From an uncultured Saprospiraceae bacterium (GTDB taxonomy: Bacteria; Bacteroidota; Bacteroidia; Chitinophagales; Saprospiraceae): a stretch of DNA of 64,000 nt. The position numbers and the translations under genes are program-made. This document shows, piece after piece, positions 9,056 to 18,085 of the stretch. The stretch is taken from positions 1 through 64,000 of the forward strand of contig CALIAU010000022.1 of NCBI GenBank assembly GCA_938045585.1, in the 5' to 3' direction. The stretch's first letter is position 1, and each line of letters opens with the position of its first letter. Under the pieces are notes generated by a model. The model did not search any database, was not told the origin of the DNA, and saw only the letters and a list, made by a program, of their open reading frames with translations.

Positions 9056-11485
9056 ATGGAACTACTAATAAAGAATCAGCCCACAAAGATTTTACTAAGC
9101 ATTCTAGTTTTACTTTTGAATTTCTGGAATATGCAAGCACAGTCCTCTGGACAGACGGTGAAAGGTGTAGTAACAGACCAACAGTCAGAAATGCCTTTGA
9201 TAGGTGCAACTGTTCTGATTTTGAACGAAGAAGGTGCTTTGGGATCCACAACTGATATTGATGGAGCATTCCAAATCACCTCTGTACCTCTCGGCCGCCA
9301 AAACTTTGAAGTGAGCTATTTAGGCTATGAGTCAATAACCATATCTAATATTGAAGTAACTGCTGGGAAAGAAGTATTTCTTCCCATCACACTCAAAGAG
9401 TCTTTGGTGAAATTGGATGAGGTTGTTATAACTGCTGAGGTAGATAAGGACCGCAGTATAAACGAAATGGCTACAGTCTCAACACGTCAGTTTAGCATGG
9501 AGGAAGTGAATCGATTTTCAGGGGGTAGATCGGATGTAGGTCGTCTAGCCGGAAATTTTGCAGGGGTAAGTACTGCAGATGATAGTCGTAATGATATAGT
9601 GATTAGAGGAAATAGTCCTACAGGTTTACTTTGGCGATTGGAAGGTATTCCTATCCCTTCACCGAACCATTTTTCTACAGTTGGAACAACAGGTGGACCT
9701 GTCAGTGCACTCAATCCTAATCTACTCAAAAATTCAGATTTCCTCACCTCTGCATTTCCTGCCGAATATGGAAATGCCTTATCAGGTGTTTTTGATCTGG
9801 GCTTTAGAAGTGGAAATAAAGACAAGAATGAATATAGTTTTCAATTAGGAGCGATAACCGGTTTTGAAGCTAGTATTGAAGGGCCCATGATGAAAAGTAA
9901 TAAAGGGAGCTTTTTAGTATCCGGTAGATATTCATTTGTTGGAATTGCGCAGGCTCTCGGAATGGATATAGGGACCAATGCAGTTCCAAATTACTACGAC
10001 CTGTCATTTAAACTAGACTTTGGAAAATCTTCAATAGGAAATGTCATCTTGTTTGGAGTAGGAGGAAGAAGTGATATCGAATTTCTAAGAGAAGAAGTAG
10101 ATGAAACGGATTTGTTTGCTGCTGATGATGAAGATGCACGTGCAGACTCACAGTTTGGGGTTGTAGGCTTAAAGCACAATCTTATAATTGGTGATAACAG
10201 TTATTTAAGAACTGTATTAGCTGCTTCTGGGAATACTGTTAGATTCACCAGAGACCGCTACTATCCATTTGAAGAAGAAATAAAGGCACCCTTTGTAATT
10301 GGTAATGACGGACTGGGTCGAGTTTCTCTGTCGTCGTATTACAATACCAAACATAATAGTCGACTTACAACACGTATTGGCTTTTTGGCAGAACAGGTTT
10401 CTGCAAGTTTGAGTTTTCAAAGCGCAGAACTAGGGGATGACATAAATGGAGATGGGATATTTGAGCTTAGAGAGATTTATGATTTTCAAGAAGGGACTCT
10501 ATTGTTACAGCCTTATGCACAAGGTGCATATAGAATCAGTGAACAACTTACGCTCAATTCAGGCCTACATGGTATGTACTACGACCTGAATGGTGATATG
10601 GCATTAGAACCACGTGCAGCGCTCAAGTATCAGGCTAACGATAGACATAGTATTTCCTTTGGATATGGATTACATTCCCAAACGCAGGCCATTCCAATCC
10701 AGATTACTAGTAAGGTGGATACAGAAACAGGAGCAGTGAGTTTTCCCAACAGAGACCTAGGCTTTACACGATCAAATCAATTTGTACTTGGACATGATTT
10801 TAGAATAAATAAAAGTTGGAGATCCAAGATTGAAGTCTACTACCAAAGACTCTCAAATGTGCCCGTGGAAAGAGAAATCACTTCATATTCTGCTCTTAAC
10901 GTAGGTGCTGACTTTGGTTTCCCTGTAGATAAAGATGACCTAGTCAATGGAGGCACAGGAAACAATAAGGGGGTAGAGTTAACCCTAGAAAAATTTTATG
11001 ATAGAGGCTATTATGTCCTATTAACGGGTTCTGTATTTGATTCAAAGTATACGGGCAGCGATGATATCGAACGCAACACAGCATTTAATAATCGATATGT
11101 ATTAAACGTACTAGCAGGGAAGGAATTAAAATGGGGCGGGAATGAGCAACATAGATTTACATTTGATACAAAACTTACAACGGCTGGGGGTAGATACACA
11201 ACACCTGTGGATCTGGAAGCATCGCGTGTAAATGGTATAGAGGTACGTGATTCCGAATTGGCCTATTCTGAAAGACAGTCGGCCTACTTTAGATGGGATG
11301 TCAAATTGGGAGTAAAGTTTAATAATGAAAAACGTGGCTTCTCTCAGGGTTTGTATTTTGACATCCAAAATGTCACGAACAATAAAAACATCTTTACAAA
11401 AAGATATAATAGATTGACAAATGATGTAAATGAAGTCTTTCAGATTGGCTTCTTTCCTAACTTTATGTATAAGATTGAATTTTAA
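9056..11485 (+). CDS. TonB-dependent outer membrane receptor
   Basis: This is an 809-residue outer-membrane receptor. A signal peptide (about 1-29, ending MQAQ) is followed by a carboxypeptidase-regulatory-like domain (about 33-125: VKGVVTDQQSEMPLIGATV, GAFQITSVPLG, VSYLGYESI). Next comes a plug domain (about 125-260: IVIRGNSPTGLLWRLEGIPIPSPNHF, AFPAEYGNALSGVFDLGFR) and a beta-barrel ending KIEF. No SusD-like partner follows, so it is not a canonical SusCD pair. The gene is followed after 11 bases by a LytS-type kinase and then a LytTR regulator, an arrangement that suggests co-transcription. The ligand cannot be told from sequence. The plug resembles barrels of the group annotated as collagen-binding-like or TonB-dependent receptors in Bacteroidota. 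Confidence 0.85.
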   Translation: MELLIKNQPTKILLSILVLLLNFWNMQAQSSGQTVKGVVTDQQSEMPLIGATVLILNEEGALGSTTDIDGAFQITSVPLGRQNFEVSYLGYESITISNIEVTAGKEVFLPITLKESLVKLDEVVITAEVDKDRSINEMATVSTRQFSMEEVNRFSGGRSDVGRLAGNFAGVSTADDSRNDIVIRGNSPTGLLWRLEGIPIPSPNHFSTVGTTGGPVSALNPNLLKNSDFLTSAFPAEYGNALSGVFDLGFRSGNKDKNEYSFQLGAITGFEASIEGPMMKSNKGSFLVSGRYSFVGIAQALGMDIGTNAVPNYYDLSFKLDFGKSSIGNVILFGVGGRSDIEFLREEVDETDLFAADDEDARADSQFGVVGLKHNLIIGDNSYLRTVLAASGNTVRFTRDRYYPFEEEIKAPFVIGNDGLGRVSLSSYYNTKHNSRLTTRIGFLAEQVSASLSFQSAELGDDINGDGIFELREIYDFQEGTLLLQPYAQGAYRISEQLTLNSGLHGMYYDLNGDMALEPRAALKYQANDRHSISFGYGLHSQTQAIPIQITSKVDTETGAVSFPNRDLGFTRSNQFVLGHDFRINKSWRSKIEVYYQRLSNVPVEREITSYSALNVGADFGFPVDKDDLVNGGTGNNKGVELTLEKFYDRGYYVLLTGSVFDSKYTGSDDIERNTAFNNRYVLNVLAGKELKWGGNEQHRFTFDTKLTTAGGRYTTPVDLEASRVNGIEVRDSELAYSERQSAYFRWDVKLGVKFNNEKRGFSQGLYFDIQNVTNNKNIFTKRYNRLTNDVNEVFQIGFFPNFMYKIEF

Positions 11486-11496
11486 GATAACTGGAA

Positions 11497-12558
11497 TTGT
11501 GTAATTTAACTGCAGTGAAGGATACTACACATATATATGGTTTTGATGACAGATGGTTGATGCTCTTTGGAATACCCATAGTGTCTGTGTCTGCAACAAT
11601 AATGATATTTGGTGTAAATGGTTTGATGAATTCCAATGGTATTTGTCTGATTGCTGGTGCCTTGTTTACCACGGCATATTGGTTTTCCTTTAGATATTTG
11701 CAAAAGAATTATCACATGAAATATCCTGGATACGAATTTACGAGTAGTAGGTTGTTCTATATTGGTTCCAGAATGTTATTCATGTTTTTGGCAGTAAAAT
11801 ATGCAATGTCTTTTGTTGTACATGCTATTCTGCCACCCCACATAGAGTATATGCAGGGAGGTGGAATAGGGATAGAGTCTACACTGATATCAATCCTCCT
11901 TATTGCATTTATCTTTTTTGTCTACGAAGGGATTTACTATTTGAATAGGTCCAAAACCATAGAGTTAGAAAAAAGAGAACTAGAACAAATTACATCCGAA
12001 CAAAAATTAAGTACACTCAAGAATCAAGTCAACCCACATTTTTTGTTTAATAGTCTTAATACGCTAGTGACAATAATTCCTGAAGAACCAGATCTCGCAA
12101 TCGAATTCGTCCAACAGATGTCCAAGACGTACAGAAATATATTAGAATATAGAGATGAAAAATTAGTTACAATTGAACAAGAATTAAAAGCACTGGATTC
12201 ATATATCTATCTTTTAAAGACGCGTTTCCATGGGAAAATTCATATCTATAATAATATTGATAAAAAACACTTTAAAGATTTTATCCTGCCACTTTCTTTG
12301 CAGATATTAATTGAGAATGCTGTCAAGCATAATATTACCTCAAACACGAAACCACTCAAGGTAGAACTCAATTCCACGGATGGATATATCACCGTGGTAA
12401 ATAACTTACAAAAGAAAACCCAAAATTATAATAGTACAAAGATGGGCTTGGCTAACATTAGATCAAGATATAAACTACTTGTCGATCAAGAGATTGAAGT
12501 ACATGAAACCCAAGACAATTTTATTGTAAGACTACCAATAATTAAATCAGCACAATGA
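11497..12558 (+). CDS. LytS/YehU-type sensor histidine kinase
   Basis: The protein is a membrane sensor kinase of the His_kinase (LytS/YehU) family. About four hydrophobic segments lie in the first 150 residues. They are followed by a short coiled region (KTIELEKRELEQ) and the phosphoacceptor motif NPHFLFNSLN, with His181 if translation starts at 11497. The ATP-binding half contains LQILIENAVKHN and MGLANIRSRY. The first in-frame starts are TTG at 11497 and GTG at 11515, with ATG only at 11556, so the true start is uncertain by up to 20 residues. Its stop overlaps the start of the regulator gene by four bases (ATGA), so the two proteins are almost certainly a pair. The gene lies only 11 bases after the TonB receptor. 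Confidence 0.85.
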   Translation: MCNLTAVKDTTHIYGFDDRWLMLFGIPIVSVSATIMIFGVNGLMNSNGICLIAGALFTTAYWFSFRYLQKNYHMKYPGYEFTSSRLFYIGSRMLFMFLAVKYAMSFVVHAILPPHIEYMQGGGIGIESTLISILLIAFIFFVYEGIYYLNRSKTIELEKRELEQITSEQKLSTLKNQVNPHFLFNSLNTLVTIIPEEPDLAIEFVQQMSKTYRNILEYRDEKLVTIEQELKALDSYIYLLKTRFHGKIHIYNNIDKKHFKDFILPLSLQILIENAVKHNITSNTKPLKVELNSTDGYITVVNNLQKKTQNYNSTKMGLANIRSRYKLLVDQEIEVHETQDNFIVRLPIIKSAQ

Positions 12559-13316
12559 GAGTACTTATCATAGAAGACGAGCACTATGCGGCCAAACGCA
12601 TAAAGCAGATGATTGCTGAAGAACTCCCTGATGCTAAGATCTTAGAAGTATTGGATTCTGTAGAAGACTCTTTGGCTTGGCTCGCAAGTCACGTAGAACC
12701 CAACCTTATCTTTTGTGATATCCAACTCGCAGATGGACTAAGTTTTCAAATTTTTGAACAAACCCAAGTAAAGTGCCCAATCATTTTTACTACTGCTTAT
12801 GATGAGTATGCACTGAACGCCTTTAAAGTAAATAGCATAGACTACCTACTTAAACCTATTGACAAACAGGCGATGCAAAGAGCTATTGCTAAATACCAGG
12901 AATTTTTCCCGAACAAAACAGCAACAGAGTTTGATTGGAAGAGCATTACGCACGAAATGTTTAATCCGAAAAGCCAATTCAAGCAACGATTCTTGATTAA
13001 ATCAGGAAATGCATATAGCTATTTGAATGTTTCTGATATCCATCTTATCTACTCAGAAGATGGTCTGAGTTTTAGTCTTGACCACTTGGGTAAGAAACAT
13101 CTAATAGACAAATCCTTGGATCACATTGAGAAAGATTTAGACCCTGGTGTTTTTTTCAGAATTAGTCGGAAACATATTGTAGCTCTGAATGGAGTCGATA
13201 AAGCCCATACTTATCTAAATGGAAGACTGAAACTGGATTTGAATCTAGCTTGTAATCAAGAATTAATTGTTTCCAGAGAAAAAGTGAAGAGATTCAAAGA
13301 GTGGTTAGGAGGCTAA
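12555..13316 (+). CDS. LytTR-family response regulator
   Basis: This 253-residue regulator has a receiver domain (about 1-120) with the phosphoacceptor Asp55 in FCDIQLADG, the conserved TTAYDEYAL switch region and Lys in DYLLKPI. It has a C-terminal LytTR DNA-binding domain (about 150-250: FLIKSGNAYSYLNVSDIHLIYSEDG, FFRISRKHIVALNGVDK). It overlaps the kinase gene by four bases. LytTR proteins bind pairs of short direct repeats upstream of target promoters, but I could not pick out a convincing site here. Likely targets are the upstream TonB receptor or the lipoprotein gene just downstream; this is inferred only from position. Confidence 0.9.
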   Translation: MRVLIIEDEHYAAKRIKQMIAEELPDAKILEVLDSVEDSLAWLASHVEPNLIFCDIQLADGLSFQIFEQTQVKCPIIFTTAYDEYALNAFKVNSIDYLLKPIDKQAMQRAIAKYQEFFPNKTATEFDWKSITHEMFNPKSQFKQRFLIKSGNAYSYLNVSDIHLIYSEDGLSFSLDHLGKKHLIDKSLDHIEKDLDPGVFFRISRKHIVALNGVDKAHTYLNGRLKLDLNLACNQELIVSREKVKRFKEWLGG

Positions 13317-13460
13317 ATAATTTCTTTTTGTATGAGCTCTTCATTCTCTAATAAAGAAAAATTCCTTCAATAGTTAATATTATCTTAATCGCATTTACCT
13401 TTTTCCACCTAGGATAACATAGGAGTGTTATCATTAATTTAAAAACTAAACAATATTATC

Positions 13461-13988
13461 ATGAATGCGTTCAAGCAACTTTCAAACCTCCTATGCCTAT
13501 TACTCTGTGTAGTCACGATTGGCTTTTTATCTTCTTGCGAAGCTGATATACCTGCTGTAGATACCCAGCCGCCTACTGTCCGATTTACCATCTTAGGAAA
13601 TGGAATTAATGAAATAATGGAAAATCCTCCACAAGAAGTGTATGAGGGTCCGGGAGGAATACAATACTTAGATTTAAGTAGTGGAGTCTCTTACGATTTT
13701 ACAGTCATAGCAGCAGATGCTGGAGGTGTACGTAAAGTATCACTACGGGTCCCTTTTGATGCAGTAGTAGAAGCAGACGGAGCGGCTACAGTGTCAACAA
13801 TGGGTTTACATCAATTTATAACAATTGAGGGAGATCCCTCAGATCCATTAACAGGTTTGGCAATTAGTGGAAGTATTACACTACCTAGAGGTCTTGCCTT
13901 TGATTTTATTCCATCCGCTCTTGATTATGGAGGCCAGAATGGGACATCAAATTCAAGGTTAATGGTAGTCTCCGCTTTTAGCCAATAG
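13461..13988 (+). CDS. Hypothetical lipoprotein
   Basis: The 175-residue product begins with a lipoprotein signal (FLSSC lipobox). The rest is beta-rich, with PPTVRFTILGNG and an Ig-like pattern (YDFTVIAADAGGVRKVSLRV). That pattern resembles Ig/cadherin-like folds in which AADAGGV-type turns are common. I do not recognise a named family. It is preceded by a 144-bp gap after the LytTR regulator and followed by a strong terminator, so it may form its own transcript. A role at the cell surface or periplasmic face of the outer membrane is inferred from the lipobox. Confidence 0.65.
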   Translation: MNAFKQLSNLLCLLLCVVTIGFLSSCEADIPAVDTQPPTVRFTILGNGINEIMENPPQEVYEGPGGIQYLDLSSGVSYDFTVIAADAGGVRKVSLRVPFDAVVEADGAATVSTMGLHQFITIEGDPSDPLTGLAISGSITLPRGLAFDFIPSALDYGGQNGTSNSRLMVVSAFSQ

Positions 13989-14016
13989 CAAGAAGCGTTT
14001 TACGAATTTAATTTGG

Positions 14017-14056
14017 CACCTCGAGCTATGTATTAGCTTGAGGTGTTTTGTTTTTT
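14017..14056 (+). terminator. Intrinsic terminator after the lipoprotein gene
   Basis: CACCTCGAGCT (14017-14027) pairs with AGCTTGAGGTG (14035-14045) with one mismatch, followed by TTTTGTTTTTT. This is a classical rho-independent terminator for the plus strand. Confidence 0.8.
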
Positions 14057-14093
14057 ATTCCCTAAAAGAAGTACTGGAATGCACGTACCACAA

Positions 14094-14900
14094 TTAGATA
14101 ACTGTTCTTAGGAAGTCTATAATCATGTCATCTACCGCCTTGTCACGTAATCTGTGTCCATAACCAGCAGTCCGCTTATACGTGCAGTTTTTCCAAGTTT
14201 TTGCAATCATATCACTGCCCGCAACAGGTAAGGTTCTATCTTCTTCATCATGGACAAGCAAGGAAGGCAGCGTAAGATCTTTTACAAAATTGGCAGAATT
14301 AAATTCTTTAGGAATTACATCGTAGACCTGTATAAAATGACTCCGTAAATTACTTATAGCTCTAGTACTTAATCCAAGTATACTTTTCATGCCAGTGAAT
14401 ACATCTTCCATAGAATAGGTAGGAGCTAATATGACACAGCACTTCAGTTTATTTGGTATGCTAGATAAATAATACAAGGATGCAAACCCACCCGCTGAAT
14501 GCCCCAATAATATTTCAATCTTAGCTTCAGTTATGATATGGTGCGCTGCCTCTGCAAATTTTATAGGCGTAAATTCTGTTCCCGTACTATTACCATGGCC
14601 AGGGGCATCCATCGCATAGATATTGTAATTTTCTTGCCGTAGTTTTTTTATCAATGGTCTCCAGCGTGAAGCATTGGATTCCCAACCATGCAAAAGAAGA
14701 ATAGAAGGACCAGTTCCTTCCCAATGGTAACCTGCATACGTTTCTCCATGTTCTTCAAAACTAAAATTAGCTGCCTCCGCTAAGAAATTCAACATATTAG
14801 TTTTAATAGGTTTAGGCCTAGGCTTCAGTAATAAGCTAAGTAAAATTCTACCCGAACGTTTGGGTGCAACCAGTGAGAGAAGATTTAAACACTTCCCCAC
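14094..14900 (-). CDS. Alpha/beta hydrolase
   Basis: This 268-residue cytoplasmic alpha/beta hydrolase has the oxyanion-region motif LLLHGWESNASRW, a DAPGHG turn and the nucleophile elbow LLGHSAGGFAS (GHSAG). It also has a late acid in VHDEEDRTLP and a catalytic His in GYGHRLRD. The start is the GTG at 14900, the only usable start in the open frame. A -7-like promoter box lies about 50 bases upstream. The substrate is unknown; family members include lipases, esterases and C-C hydrolases. It points away from the DoxX/HAD pair. Confidence 0.8.
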   Translation of the reverse strand: MGKCLNLLSLVAPKRSGRILLSLLLKPRPKPIKTNMLNFLAEAANFSFEEHGETYAGYHWEGTGPSILLLHGWESNASRWRPLIKKLRQENYNIYAMDAPGHGNSTGTEFTPIKFAEAAHHIITEAKIEILLGHSAGGFASLYYLSSIPNKLKCCVILAPTYSMEDVFTGMKSILGLSTRAISNLRSHFIQVYDVIPKEFNSANFVKDLTLPSLLVHDEEDRTLPVAGSDMIAKTWKNCTYKRTAGYGHRLRDKAVDDMIIDFLRTVI

Positions 14901-14950
14901 AAACTTTACCTTATTAAATCCTTGTTTAGCGATACCTCTAAATTATTAAG

Positions 14951-14958
14951 CAAAAGTA
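14951..14958 (-). promoter_or_regulatory. Candidate -7 box TACTTTTG for the alpha/beta hydrolase gene
   Basis: On the minus strand TACTTTTG matches the Bacteroidota -7 consensus TAnnTTTG and lies 50 bases upstream of the GTG start. No clear -33 TTTG element is seen, so the call rests on the one box. Confidence 0.35.
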
Positions 14959-15072
14959 GCTTTTTTAACTCTTGTTCCTAGTATGAGTAAGCCTCTTGTT
15001 GGTAGAATATTCTAATGAATCCATATAAAGCAAAGCCATTCGTCCAAAAAAAAATATATCTTCACTCCGAGT

Positions 15073-15489
15073 ATGAAAGACATAGCAGATCTTATAGGAA
15101 GAGTGCTTCTAGGCTTCATTTTTTTATATGAAGTACTAGATTCTGTAGTTTACTTTGAAAGTACAAAGCAAACTATGATTTCCTATGGTCTCAGCTGGAA
15201 ACCAGATATCCTTTTAATAGGAGCCATTACTCTTCTTGTAATAGGAAGTTTTTCCGTACTAATAGGCTATCACGCACGCGTAGGTGCCACCTGCTTATTG
15301 ATTTATTGGTTAGTATTTACTCTGGTTGTTTATAGTTTTTGGAACGATCCAGAAGAAGTAAAGCAGCTGCACGCACTCTACTTTATGCGTAATCTTGCCA
15401 TCTGTGGCGGACTCTTTATCCTAATAGCGAATGGAGCAGGGAAGTATAGCGTCAACCGATTAATACATGTAATGCGATTGCCCAAGTAA
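15073..15489 (+). CDS. DoxX-family membrane protein
   Basis: This 138-residue integral membrane protein of the DoxX family has four hydrophobic segments (about 7-25, 45-65, 70-92, 105-125). It also has the typical opening LIGRVLLGFIFLYEVL and a late LYFMRNLAICGGLFIL. DoxX-like proteins have varied or unknown roles in redox or sulphur metabolism; no specific function is shown here. The stop codon overlaps the start of the next gene (TAATG), so the two are translationally coupled. Confidence 0.8.
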   Translation: MKDIADLIGRVLLGFIFLYEVLDSVVYFESTKQTMISYGLSWKPDILLIGAITLLVIGSFSVLIGYHARVGATCLLIYWLVFTLVVYSFWNDPEEVKQLHALYFMRNLAICGGLFILIANGAGKYSVNRLIHVMRLPK

Positions 15490-16172
15490 TGAAGTATACA
15501 CATCTCCTTTTTGATCTGGATAACACACTGATGGATTTTACGAAAAGTAGTGTCTTTGCATTTAAAGACATGCTGCATCATTTTCAAATTCCTGAAGAAC
15601 AAGATTTTCACCCTGTTTATAAAAAAATAAACAGAAAGGTATGGCAGGAATTGGAAACAGGAAAAATTAACCAAGAGACCCTAAGAGAAAAACGCTTTCG
15701 TTTATTTTTCGAATATATTGGAACTACCGAACTTGATCCACTAGAAGCAAATAAAGTGTATTTGCAAGGGATAGTAGATCACCCTGTGTACGTTGAGGGC
15801 GTACTTGAGCTTTTAGAAGAATTCAAAGATGACTTTGTAATGTGCATAGTGACGAATGGATTGAAAGAAGTCCAGCGACCAAGACTTGAACATAAACTAA
15901 AGGACTATTTTCGTAGTGTAACTGTCTCAGATGAAATTGGTGTTGCAAAACCACACAAAGAGTTTTTTGATATTACTTTTGAATCTATTCCAGAAGCTAA
16001 AAAAGAAAACACCTTAATGATAGGGGACTCCTTAGGTTCTGATATCTTAGGCGGGAATAATTATGGCTTAGATACCTGCTGGATGAATTATCATAAAACA
16101 AAAAATGATACGGAAATTATTCCAAGCTATTCTATCACCCAGATGAAGGATTTGAAGGACTATGTTCGTTAA
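15489..16172 (+). CDS. HAD-family noncanonical pyrimidine nucleotidase (YjjG type)
   Basis: This is a 227-residue haloacid-dehalogenase-superfamily hydrolase. Motif I is FDLDNTLMDF, motif II is the IVTNG segment, and motif III with IV is KPHKEFFD and MIGDSLGSDILGG. The DLDNTL form and overall length match YjjG-type nucleotidases, which remove phosphate from noncanonical pyrimidine monophosphates. That substrate is carried over from the family. It overlaps the upstream DoxX gene by one base. Its last 38 bases overlap the 3' end of the convergent channel gene. Confidence 0.8.
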   Translation: MKYTHLLFDLDNTLMDFTKSSVFAFKDMLHHFQIPEEQDFHPVYKKINRKVWQELETGKINQETLREKRFRLFFEYIGTTELDPLEANKVYLQGIVDHPVYVEGVLELLEEFKDDFVMCIVTNGLKEVQRPRLEHKLKDYFRSVTVSDEIGVAKPHKEFFDITFESIPEAKKENTLMIGDSLGSDILGGNNYGLDTCWMNYHKTKNDTEIIPSYSITQMKDLKDYVR

Positions 16173-17037
16173 GTAGGTTACCACACTGATGGCAATAAAT
16201 AGCCTCAATGTCATGGCCTTCTTCCATGCAAAATTTACAGGCCTGCGTAGACACATCCTCATCCTTCGTTTCTTCAGCCTTCATAAGTTCGCTGCCCACA
16301 ATTCCTGTTGGCACTGCGATGACAGCATAACCCATAATCATCACAATAGCAGCAATAAATTGACCTAAAGGCGTGCTGGGGGAAATGTCGCCATAACCCA
16401 CGGTCGTTAGAGTAACAATAGCCCAGTAAATACTTCTAGGAATATTATCAAACTGCTCATTATTACCATTGTGTTCTACGAGATACATGATCGAACCAAA
16501 GATGCAGACAAGAATAAGTACGGCAAATAGGAAAACGATAATCTTATCCTTACTTGCCTTCAAGGCATCTGCTAGCACTCTTCCTTGCTTTAGGTAGGAA
16601 CCTAATTTAAATATCCTAAACACACGTAGTAAGCGCAATGCACGGATAACCACTAAAGATTGGGTACCTACCATGAACAAACTAATATACGTTGGGAGGA
16701 TAGATAGTAAATCTACAATACCATAAAAGCTAGTTGCGTATTTCCTTGGACTGTAAACCACATAAAGCCGTGTAACATATTCTATTGTAAAGAAAATAGT
16801 AAATACCCATTCCAAAAACACAAAAAGATCGTGGTACCTAGCATTATAAGAATCCACTGTTTCTAACATCACCACAAGCACACTCATAATAATCATGACA
16901 AGCAAAGCCTCATCAAACCATTTACCCAATTTGGTGTCCGCCTCAAAAATAATCTCGTGTAGCCTTTCTCTCCGGGGAGAAAAGTTCAATTCTTTAAGCT
17001 TCTGTTTGCGTGCCTGTCTAAATTTATCGCCTCTCAT
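16135..17037 (-). CDS. Voltage-gated-type ion channel with C-terminal zinc-ribbon motif
   Basis: This 300-residue six-transmembrane channel has S1-S4 in the first half, a voltage-sensor-like S4 with regularly spaced arginines (RALRLLRVFRIFK), and a pore loop with the potassium selectivity filter TVGYGD near residue 210. After S6 comes a cytoplasmic tail with two CxxC pairs (CKFC and CHQC) that look like a small zinc ribbon. Potassium selectivity is inferred from the filter. It starts 1 base after the stop of the HExxH lipoprotein gene, so the two form an operon. Its last 38 bases overlap the convergent HAD gene. Confidence 0.85.
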   Translation of the reverse strand: MRGDKFRQARKQKLKELNFSPRRERLHEIIFEADTKLGKWFDEALLVMIIMSVLVVMLETVDSYNARYHDLFVFLEWVFTIFFTIEYVTRLYVVYSPRKYATSFYGIVDLLSILPTYISLFMVGTQSLVVIRALRLLRVFRIFKLGSYLKQGRVLADALKASKDKIIVFLFAVLILVCIFGSIMYLVEHNGNNEQFDNIPRSIYWAIVTLTTVGYGDISPSTPLGQFIAAIVMIMGYAVIAVPTGIVGSELMKAEETKDEDVSTQACKFCMEEGHDIEAIYCHQCGNLLNEHSPSNPSSG

Positions 17038-17038
17038 G

Positions 17039-18085
17039 TTATTTATCTGAAAGATATGCGTACAATTTCTCTATAAGCGCCTTGCCTTTTTCAGAATACC
17101 GACTAAAATCATTTAATGCATAGGCATTCACCATAAGCATAAAATTATCAGCCATTATTTCATCAGGATGTATGATATACTGCGTATTGTCTGCTATGCT
17201 TTCGAAAAAACTGTTAAAATACGTAGCGTCCACATCTGTAGAAACACCATTAGATAGTACAATTTTCTTACCATCTTTCTCTACCAACCTATATAAATCA
17301 AACTTTAAATAGGTAAAGTAGTCCTTCACATTCGGTTTATAGTCATCATAGGTACTATAAATCAAAGGGACTGCCTGCATTTCACCCCCTTTTCCATTGC
17401 TTAGAGTGATATAACTATTTGTCGCCAATCCATCAGGATTTAACAGTAATCGCTGAGCTAACACAGGATCATCCACTACCGGATCACTAGACATCGGCTG
17501 GAAACCTATCATTTTATATATCTCTTCCTTTGCCTTAGTATTATACCGCGAATAGATATGAAACAATTCATGCAGCATCACTGTCCTGAGTTCCTCTGAA
17601 GTATTTTCCAATTGGGACTCAGGAATCACTATCGTATTCTCGCGTGTATAATAGGCCTGCTTACCATAGCCTCCACCGGTTGTTTTTATCAAAACGATCT
17701 CATCCAGCCCTAGATCAATCTGAATTGTCTTTAAGGTCGATTGTATATCTGAAAAAATCGACTGCATTTTCTGTTTATCACTCTTAGAAAACGCAAGCAC
17801 CTGTTCCGCAATAAACTGCTTATATTCCTGCACATAGCTTGAGGCATCTAATTCCGCTACCGGCCTTTGCATTTGTATTGCCGCATCTAAAATTTGGATA
17901 GTTTCAAAGAAGCCTTCAACCTTATCCTGAGTCAAAAGTTCCTTAGCTAAGTTTTCTTCAGCAAACGAAATGTGAAATCCGTTCTGACTAGCTGCAGTTA
18001 CAAGCTGCTTATCTTTTTGCTGAAAACATGCAGTATGTACTAGGGTAGTAGACAAAATCAAAATGGAGATAACAAGCTTTTTCAT
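17039..18085 (-). CDS. Lipoprotein with HExxH metallopeptidase-like motif
   Basis: The 348-residue product has a lipoprotein signal (VHTAC lipobox) and, near residues 170-176, the sequence LHELFHIYSRYN, a zinc-metallopeptidase HExxH signature. The rest is not recognisable to me; it is helix-rich near the N-terminus (LDAAIQMQRP, YVQEYKQFIAEQ). Peptidase activity is suggested only by the motif. The gene is upstream of the ion channel in the same operon with a 1-base gap. A periplasmic or outer-membrane location follows from the lipobox. Confidence 0.65.
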   Translation of the reverse strand: MKKLVISILILSTTLVHTACFQQKDKQLVTAASQNGFHISFAEENLAKELLTQDKVEGFFETIQILDAAIQMQRPVAELDASSYVQEYKQFIAEQVLAFSKSDKQKMQSIFSDIQSTLKTIQIDLGLDEIVLIKTTGGGYGKQAYYTRENTIVIPESQLENTSEELRTVMLHELFHIYSRYNTKAKEEIYKMIGFQPMSSDPVVDDPVLAQRLLLNPDGLATNSYITLSNGKGGEMQAVPLIYSTYDDYKPNVKDYFTYLKFDLYRLVEKDGKKIVLSNGVSTDVDATYFNSFFESIADNTQYIIHPDEIMADNFMLMVNAYALNDFSRYSEKGKALIEKLYAYLSDK

